This document shows, piece after piece, positions 33,887 through 42,811 of a stretch of 64,000 bases of DNA. Position 1 is the first letter of the stretch. The number at the start of each line of letters is the position of its first letter. The notes beneath the pieces are model-generated. The model was not told the DNA's origin and did not search any database. It worked only from the letters and a program-made list of their open reading frames with translations. The position numbers and the translations under genes are program-made. Source of the DNA: Rickettsiales bacterium UBA4311 (lineage in GTDB: Bacteria > Pseudomonadota > Alphaproteobacteria > Rickettsiales > Deianiraeaceae); contig DGUL01000002.1 of the NCBI GenBank assembly GCA_002394665.1, positions 121,256 to 185,255 of the forward strand. Direction: 5' to 3'.

Positions 33887-34042
33887 CTCTTTAATCTAAA
33901 ACACAATCTTGTTAATAAAAATCCAGTTTTATAGTAAATTTTTATCTTGTATTTTTATACTTCCCGCCCCACTCTATCCTCTTTTCCTTTTATAATTTTA
34001 TTTATATTTTGCTCTGTTTGCTATCGTCGTTAGACACAAGAG

Positions 34043-34885
34043 TTAAACTGACATTCTGCAAAATGACAAAATCTCCAAGTTGACACCATTGGCTTTATTA
34101 AAGTTTGCGATTACATCTTTAATTTTTGTTTTATTATCAATTACGAAGACTTGGTTGAGAAGAATGTTTTCCTCAAAGAACTTTCTCAATTTACCATCAA
34201 CCATCTTTTTTGCAATATCCTCTGGTTTGTTTAGCTGTGCAACTTGTTCGCGATAAACAGCAAGCTCTCGTTCAATAACATCTTTGCCCACATCTTCTTC
34301 CTTCAAAGAAACTGGTGACATAGCGGTAATATGCATATTTATTTGCTTCAATAAATTAGCAGATGCTTCGTTGTTGTTATCCTTTGCAATAATTAACGAA
34401 ACAATTTTGCCGATGTTGTCTTTTCCGTCGGCTTTATTATGAACGTAATAAGAGAAACTTTCACCATTGCCAAGCTCGAAAACTTTTACATCACCAATTG
34501 TTATATTTTCACCTAATACTGCAATTTGCTCCAAAATATTGTCCTTTAATCTGTTTGACAGCTCTTCTACCGATTTAATGTCTTCGTCAAGTGCAACTTT
34601 TGCAGATTGCTCCAAAAGATTTGTAAATTTATCATTTTTTGCGACAAAGTCTGTTTCGCAATTCATTTTTACAATAACGACTTTATTGCCATTATTAACA
34701 ACGCAACAAAAGCCCTCTTTTGTCGCTCTATCAGCTTTTGAGACAGCTTTTAAAGCTCCACTTTTTCGCAAAAAATCAAAAGCTTTTTCAATATCATCAC
34801 CACATTCTTCCAAAGCTTTTTTACATGCCATCATCCCGGCTCCAGACATTTCTCTTAATTGTTTCACAAGGGTTAAATCACTCAT
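34043..34885 (-). CDS. tsf: Elongation factor Ts
   Basis: About 280 aa, nucleotide exchange factor for EF-Tu. N-terminal UBA-like domain TLVKQLREMSGAGMMACKKA and ALEECGDDIEKAFDFLRKSG; the core contains KMNCETDFVAKNDKF, the EF-Tu contact. C-terminal part has HITAMSPVSLKEEDV. The ATG at 34885 gives MSDLTLVKQL, the family start; upstream codons to 34903 are not conserved. It follows rpsB by 23 nt, the usual rpsB-tsf order. Confidence 0.96.
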   Translation of the reverse strand: MSDLTLVKQLREMSGAGMMACKKALEECGDDIEKAFDFLRKSGALKAVSKADRATKEGFCCVVNNGNKVVIVKMNCETDFVAKNDKFTNLLEQSAKVALDEDIKSVEELSNRLKDNILEQIAVLGENITIGDVKVFELGNGESFSYYVHNKADGKDNIGKIVSLIIAKDNNNEASANLLKQINMHITAMSPVSLKEEDVGKDVIERELAVYREQVAQLNKPEDIAKKMVDGKLRKFFEENILLNQVFVIDNKTKIKDVIANFNKANGVNLEILSFCRMSV

Positions 34886-34908
34886 AAAAGATAATACAAA
34901 CAAAATTA

Positions 34909-35730
34909 CTATTCACTTTTTTCGCTGTTATCAGCAACTTCTTCGTTATTGTTTTTGGTGTCTTCTTCTGTATGCTTGTCATCTTTTTTCTTTTTCAAAG
35001 CTTTCGCCATATCAATTCCGGCTTCTTTTGTGGTTTCTTGTGAACCAGCTAATATTGCTTTTGCGAATTCATCACAGAAGAATTTCGCAATTGCACTGCT
35101 TTCGTCATTTGATGCAATTGGGTAAGTTATGCCGTCCATATCAACGTTTGTATCAACCAATGCAATCGTTGGGATGCCAAGGGAAACAGCTTCTCTTACC
35201 GCCAAATAATCAACCTTTGTATTTAAAACAATAACCAAATCTGGATGCCCGCGTAAATTCATTAGGCCACCAAAGCTTGCCATAAGTTTATCCCTTTTTT
35301 TGGTTAAAGTAATTATTTCTTTTTTTGTTAGATTGTTTTCCTCATCTTCAAGGGCTTTATTGTGCGAAATGAGTGTTTTAATAGACTTAGAAACGGTGTA
35401 CCAGTTTGTCAAAATTCCGCCCAGCCAACGATCGGTGACATAAAATTGTCCGCATTTTTCGGCACATTCTTTCACTATTGGTGCGATTTGCGGAGCCGTT
35501 CCGACGAATAAAATCTTTTTATTTGTTTTACCACATTTATAACAGCAGTCCATTGCTTGCATTGCGCTGGCGTAGGTTTTTCTTACATCAATGATACTTA
35601 TGCCGTTTTTTGTTCCAAAAACATAATCTCTCATTTTTGGATTTAGAGCTCCGACTTTATGCCCGAAGTGCACACGTAAGTCTATCAAATCTTGAATTGT
35701 GAATTGTGCTGAATATTCCACATTAGCCAT
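34909..35730 (-). CDS. rpsB: 30S ribosomal protein S2 with acidic C-terminal tail
   Basis: About 273 aa. Family segments: IQDLIDLRVHFGHKVGALNP, YVFGTKNGISIIDVRKT, FVTDRWLGG-type stretch (YVTDRWLGGILTNW) and ALVDTNVDMDGITYPI. The last ~45 residues are a Lys/Asp/Glu/Asn-rich tail beyond the ribosomal fold, as in several alphaproteobacteria. The ATG at 35730 (MANVEYSAQF) is preferred over TTG at 35736. Co-transcribed with tsf. Confidence 0.96.
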   Translation of the reverse strand: MANVEYSAQFTIQDLIDLRVHFGHKVGALNPKMRDYVFGTKNGISIIDVRKTYASAMQAMDCCYKCGKTNKKILFVGTAPQIAPIVKECAEKCGQFYVTDRWLGGILTNWYTVSKSIKTLISHNKALEDEENNLTKKEIITLTKKRDKLMASFGGLMNLRGHPDLVIVLNTKVDYLAVREAVSLGIPTIALVDTNVDMDGITYPIASNDESSAIAKFFCDEFAKAILAGSQETTKEAGIDMAKALKKKKDDKHTEEDTKNNNEEVADNSEKSE

Positions 35731-35832
35731 AATCAACGGGCGGAGTGAAAGAATAACATTTTAATTTGCAAGTGTTTTTGATTACGACTCCGATGTTTTG
35801 CATTTGGAGTTTGAGGCAAGAGATTAAAACAA

Positions 35833-36525
35833 TTAAAATGAGCTTAAATTGTTCTCTGTGATGAATTTATTGTGTTGCTCGATTTCTTCGGTTGAGAGTG
35901 AAAATTTATTTTCTCTTTCCAGAGGCGTTGCTCTGTGTGATATGCCAACGAAGTCCAGTTCATCAAGCTGGTTGTTTATGTTTGCGTTTTTTTCCATCAA
36001 CTTAACAAAGACGTCTGCTAAAATTTGACTATCCAATAAAGCTCCGTGTCCTTCTTTGCGACGTTCTTCCAGAGAGATGGAAAACTTTTCGCAAAGCATA
36101 TCAAGGGTTGCTTTTTGCCCCGGAAATTGTCTTCTTGCCAAGTCCAATGTGTCTATAATTTCAAATTCCGAAAGTGTAGGCATCCCTTCTTGAACAAGCT
36201 GGTGATTTAAAAACTTTATATCAAAGCCGGCATTGTGAGCCACTAATATGGTTTTTTCGCAAGGCTGACTTGGTGTTTTTAGGAAGTTCAAAAAATCAGG
36301 AATGATTTCTTTAAATGTTGGTTGATTTTCAACCATTTCATTTGTTATGTGAGTTATATCAATAGCATCTTGTGGGATTTGTCTTTCCGGGTTTATTAGT
36401 TGTCTGTAAGTTTTTCCGCTACGAGTTTTGTCAAACATTTCTACTGCACCAATTTCAATAAGTTTATCGCCACTAAAAGGGTCTAAACCCGTCGTTTCTG
36501 TGTCAAAGACAATATATCGTATCAT
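35833..36525 (-). CDS. dnaQ: DNA polymerase III epsilon subunit (3'-5' exonuclease)
   Basis: 230 aa, the proofreading DEDDh exonuclease. Exo I is FDTETTGLDP, Exo II VAHNAGFDIKFLNHQL, and Exo III ends with HGALLDSQILADVFVKL, containing the catalytic His and Asp. TYRQLINPERQIP and DITHITNEM are also typical. The C-terminal ~45 residues, which bind the alpha subunit in E. coli, are short. It lies 90 nt downstream of the USP-like gene on the same strand. Confidence 0.94.
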   Translation of the reverse strand: MIRYIVFDTETTGLDPFSGDKLIEIGAVEMFDKTRSGKTYRQLINPERQIPQDAIDITHITNEMVENQPTFKEIIPDFLNFLKTPSQPCEKTILVAHNAGFDIKFLNHQLVQEGMPTLSEFEIIDTLDLARRQFPGQKATLDMLCEKFSISLEERRKEGHGALLDSQILADVFVKLMEKNANINNQLDELDFVGISHRATPLERENKFSLSTEEIEQHNKFITENNLSSF

Positions 36526-36615
36526 TTTGTGAATTTGAATATTGAGTTTTTATATTTCAATCATTAACTTGATGACAAGTTTATTGGTTTTTATTTTGGT
36601 TATTGCGGAAGATAT

Positions 36616-39600
36616 CTATCTTGGCGGGGTTTGTGAGTTTGTTTTGTTTGTTGTTGTTAAATTGTGTAGTTCATTGTTTTTTATTTGTTTGGCTTCTTCA
36701 TACTGGTTCTTTTTGTATATGCTGTGGATTATAACAGCAATTGCTGCGATTATGCCTAAAGTTATAAGAGCAATATCTATTGTTTTATTCATTGGTATAA
36801 CGCCAGTTTCGCCAAGGACGCCAAGTGTAACTGCTCCACCACCTAATCCCATGCCTATTGCTATATCCCCAACATAAGAAGGTTCTTCCAAAGGAGTTGC
36901 GTTTGTACTTGTGTTATTGCCGTGTGTTTGTTGTTGTGAATTATTGGTGTTGCCACGGCTTTTTGTGTTTTGTGGCAAATTGTTGTTTGTATTGTGACTG
37001 GATGTGTTTGTATTTGTTGTCATTTGTTTAGTTGTTATAGTTTGCAGTGTCGGAAATTGCGATTCAAATGATGTTAATGATTGTGGTTGCATTTGTTGTG
37101 TTCGCTGAGTGTCGGCCTGAAGCTTTGTGTATGTTGTTGTGTTTGGTGATTGAAAAAACGAATTTTGTGGTAGGCGATAGCTTTGGGTATTTGGAGTATG
37201 TTGGCTGATATATCGTTGCCCGGTAGTTGCTGGTTTTGATGTGTTAATTGCGTTTGTTTTGTGTGTGCTGTTTGTATTCGTTGGAACATTGCCGTGTTGA
37301 TTAAACGCATTGTTGTTTGTTGGCTGTTTAAAAGTCAGCTGTTGATTAGTATTAGTGTTTATGTTGTTTTCTTCTTGTTCTTCATGGTCGTCGTCTTGTT
37401 GTTGAATATCATCGTCGAGAGATGTCTGTTGGTTCGTGTTGATGCTATTATTGATTTGTTTTTGTAAGTTTTGCGTCATGATGTCGTCGTTTTCGTTGGT
37501 GTCTTCTTCGTTCTCATCTGTTTTTTGTTGTTGATGATTATTGTTTTGAACAATAGGCTGTTGCTGAAATGGTGGTAATGGTTGCGACTCTGGGATATAC
37601 TCTTTCTTTTTGTTTGCGTCATCTATATCTTTTTGCACTGCTTCGGGTATAGGAATGGCATTTATTGTTATGGATTGGTCAGGTTGTTTTTGTGCAACGC
37701 CCAAATCTGCCAGTTTGTTTGACAAGCATTGAAGTGTATCATTTAATGTTGTTTGTGGCATGTTTAATGCGTTTTCTCTCTGTTTAATGTTGTTGTACCA
37801 CATCCGTATGGTTGTCATTGCTAGTTTTTTTGTGTTTTCTGTATATGGAGGGCTAAAATCGGTTACCAATGCTCCTATGGTACATGTGTTTTGTTCTTTC
37901 TTTGCGTCTTCTTCGCTGTGCCACCCTTCTGGTTTGTCTGGTGTGAGTGTTACTGGTATCTCTGGATTGTTTGTGCGGATTGCTTGTTTTATTGCTTCTT
38001 TGCATTGTTCGTAGTTTGAGGGAATACTAAAATACTGACGGTAAGGTGTGCCGTCTGAATAAATTTTGATAGCATAAGGTGGTGTTTTGCTGACAAATGT
38101 ACCGAATTTTTTGCGAAATTGCCATGCTAATCCAATGTTTGGAAGTGCATCTTGATTGATTGCGCGGGTTCCGTTTGTTTGCGGTATTACTTGTGGTGAT
38201 TGTAGCGTGAGCTTATTGATGTCAAACAATGGTGACATTGCTTGATTGTAGCCATTTTGTTCACGGCCAACGTTGGTGCCACTAAGAGTATATACATTGT
38301 TAAGTTTCTGATAGATTTTAGTCCAATCGTTGCCTACAAGCTCTGATAGTGTATATGGCTGATCTTTGATTGTTACAACAACATTTCTTGTATCTTGTTG
38401 TTTATTGAAGTTTTTTTTAATAATCTTCCTCAGATCATCAGCTTCTTTGGAAGTTAATGTTATTTTTTTTCGCATGTCCTCAGTAAGCAGGGCTTGATCT
38501 TGCTCATTCATTTTTTCTTGCCATCTGCCCGGCGGAACACGCGTGTATAAATGCACATAATTGTTTTGTTGACCGGCAAGCGATGTTAATATGTCTTCCT
38601 CTGAAACTTGGAAAACTTGTGAATCATTATAGCAATACCATTTTCCATCAGAGTGTTTTTTGTAGTTTACAAAGTGGTTCACGCCGCCTGGTAGCCACTG
38701 TACGATACTGCATAGTTCAAAATAGTTGCCATTATTTTCAACATAAAGAGGCATGTAGACGGTTCTTTTGTCCTTGTTATTTTTGCCTCTGTTGAAAGCA
38801 ATCATAAGTGTATTGGTATTTGGTTGAAAATTTTTTATACCTAACTGTTCGTTTATCTCTTTACCACTACAAAGTGTGTTGCTTGCTGAGTGGAGTATAT
38901 ACATGTAAGGTGGACAGCCATTTGATGGATGTGCAAGTGTTGTTGCATTCGGATAATCTGGATATTGACAGACACTAAGTTCGGCAATGTCTCCTTGCTG
39001 TATATTGAATGTGTAGTCGTTTTGTTCTAAATACTTTGATTTTGTTATCCCTGTTGTATAAGAACTTCGTGATACGAAACTACTACCTACAGATTTCCTG
39101 AAAGGTCTGGGCATAGCTGCAAGTAAACGTTGGCTATAAGTGTTTTGCGGTGCTTTGTAAAAATTTTCTGTCGAGGTTTCTTTGTGAAACGTTTGGAGCA
39201 TTGTTCTTAAAGAATCTTTTGCGTCGTTTGCCTCTGACATTGCAAATTGTGTATTATGTTGCCCGAGTGTTGTTCTCAAAAACATTGCTTCTACAAAATC
39301 AAAATTTCCTCTATATACTGCTCTAATATAGTCGGCAAAGGCCAATATCGCGGGCGTAGGATTTTGGTTTAAGAGATGTTTATATTTGTTTTTGATTGTA
39401 CAATGTGGTTGTATCTTCGTGCTATTTTGTTGTATAGGTGCGTCTTTTTCAAAAAGCTCATCACTAATTTTCAAAAAACACATTGTCAATAAGTGATTTT
39501 CTTGCAGGAAGACATTGCTTGCGTTAAAAAAGCAAGACCAATTACAATTAGCGTTGCCAACAAGTTTTTGTTGTTTTTCACTAAAATCATTTAGTTCGCT

Positions 39601-41580
39601 TTCAGTGAATTCTATGAAATCACCAATCATTGGAATATAGAAGCGGAACTTTCCTTCTATGTATTGACCACCATCTTCAAAATAACCCGGAATATATCCA
39701 TTGATGCCGTCGAATTCGATATGATCGTGCCAAAATTGATTACTCTTGTTTATGTTTCTATACTTGGGATCGTTGGTTTGCAAGTCGCCCGGCAATTGTC
39801 CTGTAATTGGCGGTTTGCGATAGTATTGTCGATGTAGAATGTTGCTTATTTCTTCAATTTGCTCTGTGATTTTTCTTGTGCTCTCTATGTTTGTGGTTTG
39901 AAAAGAGTTTTTCGTGATTTTACTACTAAGTTCTCGTAATTGTCTGTTAAGGTTCAAATATAAATTTCTGTTATTTTGTTTTATTTGTTCTGCTGGATCT
40001 TTATTTTCTACGGATTTTATTCGTCCCTCTTTTGATAAGAAATCCGCATAGTTTAAATTGTTGTCGTCTGTCATTATAGTGCATTCGTTTGTGACGTTGT
40101 TCAATACCTGAACCGGCTGGTCAGCCACATCTTCATCTTTTATATCACAAATGTTTTCAGCCGTGTTTGGCAACAGTCTTTTACCTTCTTCGTTGTAGCT
40201 TGTGTTTGAATAATGCCAAGTTCTATCTTCTGTTTTCTTGAGTGTATGAAGCCTTAATTGGCCATTAATATCTTGGTCTGTCCAGTTGGTTTTGTCTTTC
40301 GAGGATGCAATTTGAGAAGTAATTGTGTATAATATTTGTGGCGGAATGGTGTCAGTTGTCAGAGGTTTGTTATTCGCATCAAAAGCAATTTGGCAGACAC
40401 ACGAATTGTTTCCTTTCTCATCTGTAGCGTTTATCATAGTGGGATAAAATTTGTTATCCCACATTGTTTTCCATCCATTGTTCTCTTGCTGTATTATACA
40501 TTCCGGCACTTCTCTGTTGAGTTGTTGCTCCAGTTGTATTTGTTGTTGAAGTTGTGCTTGCATTTGTTGTTGTTGTTGCGGAAACTGCATATTGTTGTTG
40601 ATAAACATATTTAGATTTTGGTTAATTGGGTTAATAATATTATTAAGGTTGTTGTTAGGGATTTGATTTTTTTGGTTGTAAATAGGGTTTATAAAATTTT
40701 GGTTGTTGTTGACATTATTTTGCGTTTGAAGTTGTTGGTTTATTATCGCATTTTGGTTACCGAAGAAGTTATTAGAATTAAAATTGTTTAAATTTTGGTT
40801 TGTGTTTAAATTTTGGTTTGGAATATTGAATTGGTTTTGATAATTTTGTTGGAAATTTTGATTTAGAAATGGTTGTGGAAGTTGATTAGATTGAAAATTT
40901 TGATTATATATCTGATTTGGATTATAGCCATTGTAATTGTTTAAATTATTTTGTTGTTGGACATTTTGCACGCCATTTCCGCCAAATTGGTCGTTGTTTA
41001 AAAACTGATTGTTGGTGTTTTGGGAGTTTTTTTGTTGAATTTCTTGTTGTGATGTTGCGATATCTTGTTGTAATTCATTGTATGAATGTATGGATGCACT
41101 AGACGGCAGTATGTTTTGAAGTTGGCTTTTCAATGTTGCCGGTACTTTCATTTCTAAATTATGTGCTTCGTTGTGTAATATACATATGTTGTTCTGAGCA
41201 TCGTAATAATACCGTACATTTTTTGTGCTAATTGCTTGAGTTCTGATACGATTCGGCAACAAGATCTGGTTGCCAGAGCCTAAGAGATTGGTTACTATTG
41301 CCTCAACTGTCTCTGTTTGTATCGGTGAGTTATCTTGGTTGCCTTGGTGCACGACGGTCATTGGTACCACCCACGCTTGTATATTTTTTTTTAAAAGGTA
41401 CTTTGATATATCGTTGGGCAAGTCGCTTATAAGCTGTGGTTTAGCTTGTTGCAATGCTTTAATGTTTTTATATGTTTGTACATTTCCTGTTGGTAGTGTT
41501 GTTGCTATTAATAATGTGTTCAATACATCTGGGAAACGCTCAATTGCATTGCTTACTTGCATTGGTGCTTTATTTAACAT
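36616..41580 (-). CDS. Giant Asn/Gln-rich protein with a USP-type (peptidase C19) deubiquitinase domain and C-terminal membrane hairpin
   Basis: About 1654 aa. Residues ~190-355 are a prion-like Asn/Gln/Phe-rich stretch. From ~residue 675 a ubiquitin-specific-protease pattern is visible. The Cys box is GNANCNWSCFFNASNVFLQE (compare GNTCYMNSxLQ), with the candidate nucleophile near C683. NTLMIAFNRGK lies at the position of the LxxxLKRF strand. The His box reads ELCSIVQWLPGGVNHFVNYK (H near 969), then GKWYCYNDSQVF (D near 986) and NNYVHLYTR. The Cys-His spacing (~286 aa) fits USP domains. A second low-complexity part follows (~1280-1560), then two membrane helices (~1570-1595 and ~1600-1622) and a 33-residue polar tail. 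The ATG at 41580 has GGAG six bases upstream; it begins 11 nt after the virB11 stop, so the pair is coupled. Bacterial USPs are rare and act on host ubiquitin; secretion by the T4SS is inferred. Confidence 0.78.
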   Translation of the reverse strand: MLNKAPMQVSNAIERFPDVLNTLLIATTLPTGNVQTYKNIKALQQAKPQLISDLPNDISKYLLKKNIQAWVVPMTVVHQGNQDNSPIQTETVEAIVTNLLGSGNQILLPNRIRTQAISTKNVRYYYDAQNNICILHNEAHNLEMKVPATLKSQLQNILPSSASIHSYNELQQDIATSQQEIQQKNSQNTNNQFLNNDQFGGNGVQNVQQQNNLNNYNGYNPNQIYNQNFQSNQLPQPFLNQNFQQNYQNQFNIPNQNLNTNQNLNNFNSNNFFGNQNAIINQQLQTQNNVNNNQNFINPIYNQKNQIPNNNLNNIINPINQNLNMFINNNMQFPQQQQQMQAQLQQQIQLEQQLNREVPECIIQQENNGWKTMWDNKFYPTMINATDEKGNNSCVCQIAFDANNKPLTTDTIPPQILYTITSQIASSKDKTNWTDQDINGQLRLHTLKKTEDRTWHYSNTSYNEEGKRLLPNTAENICDIKDEDVADQPVQVLNNVTNECTIMTDDNNLNYADFLSKEGRIKSVENKDPAEQIKQNNRNLYLNLNRQLRELSSKITKNSFQTTNIESTRKITEQIEEISNILHRQYYRKPPITGQLPGDLQTNDPKYRNINKSNQFWHDHIEFDGINGYIPGYFEDGGQYIEGKFRFYIPMIGDFIEFTESELNDFSEKQQKLVGNANCNWSCFFNASNVFLQENHLLTMCFLKISDELFEKDAPIQQNSTKIQPHCTIKNKYKHLLNQNPTPAILAFADYIRAVYRGNFDFVEAMFLRTTLGQHNTQFAMSEANDAKDSLRTMLQTFHKETSTENFYKAPQNTYSQRLLAAMPRPFRKSVGSSFVSRSSYTTGITKSKYLEQNDYTFNIQQGDIAELSVCQYPDYPNATTLAHPSNGCPPYMYILHSASNTLCSGKEINEQLGIKNFQPNTNTLMIAFNRGKNNKDKRTVYMPLYVENNGNYFELCSIVQWLPGGVNHFVNYKKHSDGKWYCYNDSQVFQVSEEDILTSLAGQQNNYVHLYTRVPPGRWQEKMNEQDQALLTEDMRKKITLTSKEADDLRKIIKKNFNKQQDTRNVVVTIKDQPYTLSELVGNDWTKIYQKLNNVYTLSGTNVGREQNGYNQAMSPLFDINKLTLQSPQVIPQTNGTRAINQDALPNIGLAWQFRKKFGTFVSKTPPYAIKIYSDGTPYRQYFSIPSNYEQCKEAIKQAIRTNNPEIPVTLTPDKPEGWHSEEDAKKEQNTCTIGALVTDFSPPYTENTKKLAMTTIRMWYNNIKQRENALNMPQTTLNDTLQCLSNKLADLGVAQKQPDQSITINAIPIPEAVQKDIDDANKKKEYIPESQPLPPFQQQPIVQNNNHQQQKTDENEEDTNENDDIMTQNLQKQINNSINTNQQTSLDDDIQQQDDDHEEQEENNINTNTNQQLTFKQPTNNNAFNQHGNVPTNTNSTHKTNAINTSKPATTGQRYISQHTPNTQSYRLPQNSFFQSPNTTTYTKLQADTQRTQQMQPQSLTSFESQFPTLQTITTKQMTTNTNTSSHNTNNNLPQNTKSRGNTNNSQQQTHGNNTSTNATPLEEPSYVGDIAIGMGLGGGAVTLGVLGETGVIPMNKTIDIALITLGIIAAIAVIIHSIYKKNQYEEAKQIKNNELHNLTTTNKTNSQTPPR

Positions 41581-41591
41581 ATATTTCTCCA

Positions 41592-42704
41592 CTACCCATC
41601 AACATCTACATAATCACTCTTAAACTCCTCTGGTATCGTGACAGTGATTTTATCACGATAAGGTTTTAATTCTTTTCTTAAATCTATTTCTTTATATGTT
41701 CCATTTGCTTTTTGTTCATCAAATCGTTTTTTATGTTTATAATATATCTCGCTGATAAATCTTACTCCGTGTTCCCCACGTTTTAACTGAACTATCACTT
41801 CCACAACTGCATTGATATAATCTACAACTTCGCTTGGTGGCATACCTAAACCCGCTTGCATAACCATCATTTTTAACTGTTCTTTTGCCATTGCTGGTGT
41901 ATCCGCGTGGAGAGTTGAAATTGACCCAGGATGTCCTGTGTTTATTGCTCTTAAAAACGAGAATGCCTCCGCCCCACGAAGCTCTCCAACGATTATTCTT
42001 TCTGGTCTCATACGGAGGCAAACTTCTACTAAGTCTTGTGCCGTCACATTCGCTCTTCCCTGCCCGCCTTTGGAGCAAATTAAATGAACGTGGTTTTTAT
42101 GCATTGATAAGTCTACCTCTCGGGCATCTTCAATGGTAATCAATCTTTCGCACGTTGGAATAGCACGAATAACTGCATTGGTAAAAGTTGTTTTACCAGT
42201 TGAAGTACCACCGGCACAGATTGTATTTTTTTTGAAAAGCACAGCATACATCAAAAACTCCTTCAACCTCCGTTGAATAAGCAACTCATATAGTATTTGG
42301 TCATTTATATTCTCTGTCGCATCAACGGCACAGCTATCAAAACACTTCATTCTTTCATAGTCATCAAGTGTCCATTTCAAGGGCGATGGCTTACGAATTG
42401 AATAAGCAATTTGTCCTGGTTCACAAGCAGGAGGAATTACAATCTGTACACGATATCCGTTTGGCAATGTTCCACCTAAGATTGGATGTTCTTCATCAAT
42501 CATTTGTTCCGTAGATTGTGCTATAAGCGATGCCATACCTCTCAAATGTTTCATATCACATTGTGGAACCGTATAAGGTTTGCTGTCTCCGTATTGCTCT
42601 ACCCACAATTCACACGGCTTATTCACGATAACTTCAGTCACTCCGTCTCTATTGAAATACTCTTCAAATGGTTCCAAGTATGAGTTTAATGCTGTTAATG
42701 ACAT
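41592..42704 (-). CDS. virB11: Type IV secretion ATPase VirB11
   Basis: A 370-aa hexameric ATPase energising pilus assembly and substrate export. N-terminal domain: YFNRDGVTEVIVNKPCELWVE. ATPase domain: CAGGTSTGKTTFTNAVI (Walker A, ~residues 168-184), TIEDAREVDLSMHKNHVHL (Asp box), RMRPERIIVGELRGAEAF (Walker B) and HPGSISTLHADTPAMA (His box). All key residues are present. The stop overlaps a possible GTG of the next gene, and the giant USP-like protein starts 11 nt later. The promoter region upstream holds an 18-base homopolymer. Confidence 0.95.
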   Translation of the reverse strand: MSLTALNSYLEPFEEYFNRDGVTEVIVNKPCELWVEQYGDSKPYTVPQCDMKHLRGMASLIAQSTEQMIDEEHPILGGTLPNGYRVQIVIPPACEPGQIAYSIRKPSPLKWTLDDYERMKCFDSCAVDATENINDQILYELLIQRRLKEFLMYAVLFKKNTICAGGTSTGKTTFTNAVIRAIPTCERLITIEDAREVDLSMHKNHVHLICSKGGQGRANVTAQDLVEVCLRMRPERIIVGELRGAEAFSFLRAINTGHPGSISTLHADTPAMAKEQLKMMVMQAGLGMPPSEVVDYINAVVEVIVQLKRGEHGVRFISEIYYKHKKRFDEQKANGTYKEIDLRKELKPYRDKITVTIPEEFKSDYVDVDG

Positions 42705-42741
42705 AAATACGTATTATTCTAACAAAAAAAAAAAAAAAAAA
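42705..42741 (-). promoter_or_regulatory. virB11 promoter region with an 18-base homopolymer
   Basis: On the minus strand: eighteen Ts (42741-42724), then GT and TAGAAT (42721-42716), a likely -10 box, then 11 nt to the ATG at 42704. The T tract falls in the -35/-10 spacer, so length changes by slippage would alter promoter strength. It is the longest homopolymer noticed in the window. Confidence 0.5.
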
Positions 42742-42772
42742 CACACATTTTTTATATAAATGGTTTGTGAGT

Positions 42773-42803
42773 TTGACAATTATAAATTGCTGGGCAGTAT
42801 TCT
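42773..42803 (+). promoter_or_regulatory. Candidate proS promoter
   Basis: Consensus TTGACA (42773-42778) and TATTCT (42798-42803), 19-nt spacer, 8 nt before the proS ATG at 42812. Divergent from the virB11 promoter. Confidence 0.4.
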
Positions 42804-42811
42804 TATTGCAT

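Noticed and set aside
40560..41060. Simple TTGTTG-type repeats as a tandem repeat array or CRISPR
   Set aside because: They are codon runs for Asn/Gln in the giant protein; no regular repeat-spacer structure exists here or anywhere in the window.
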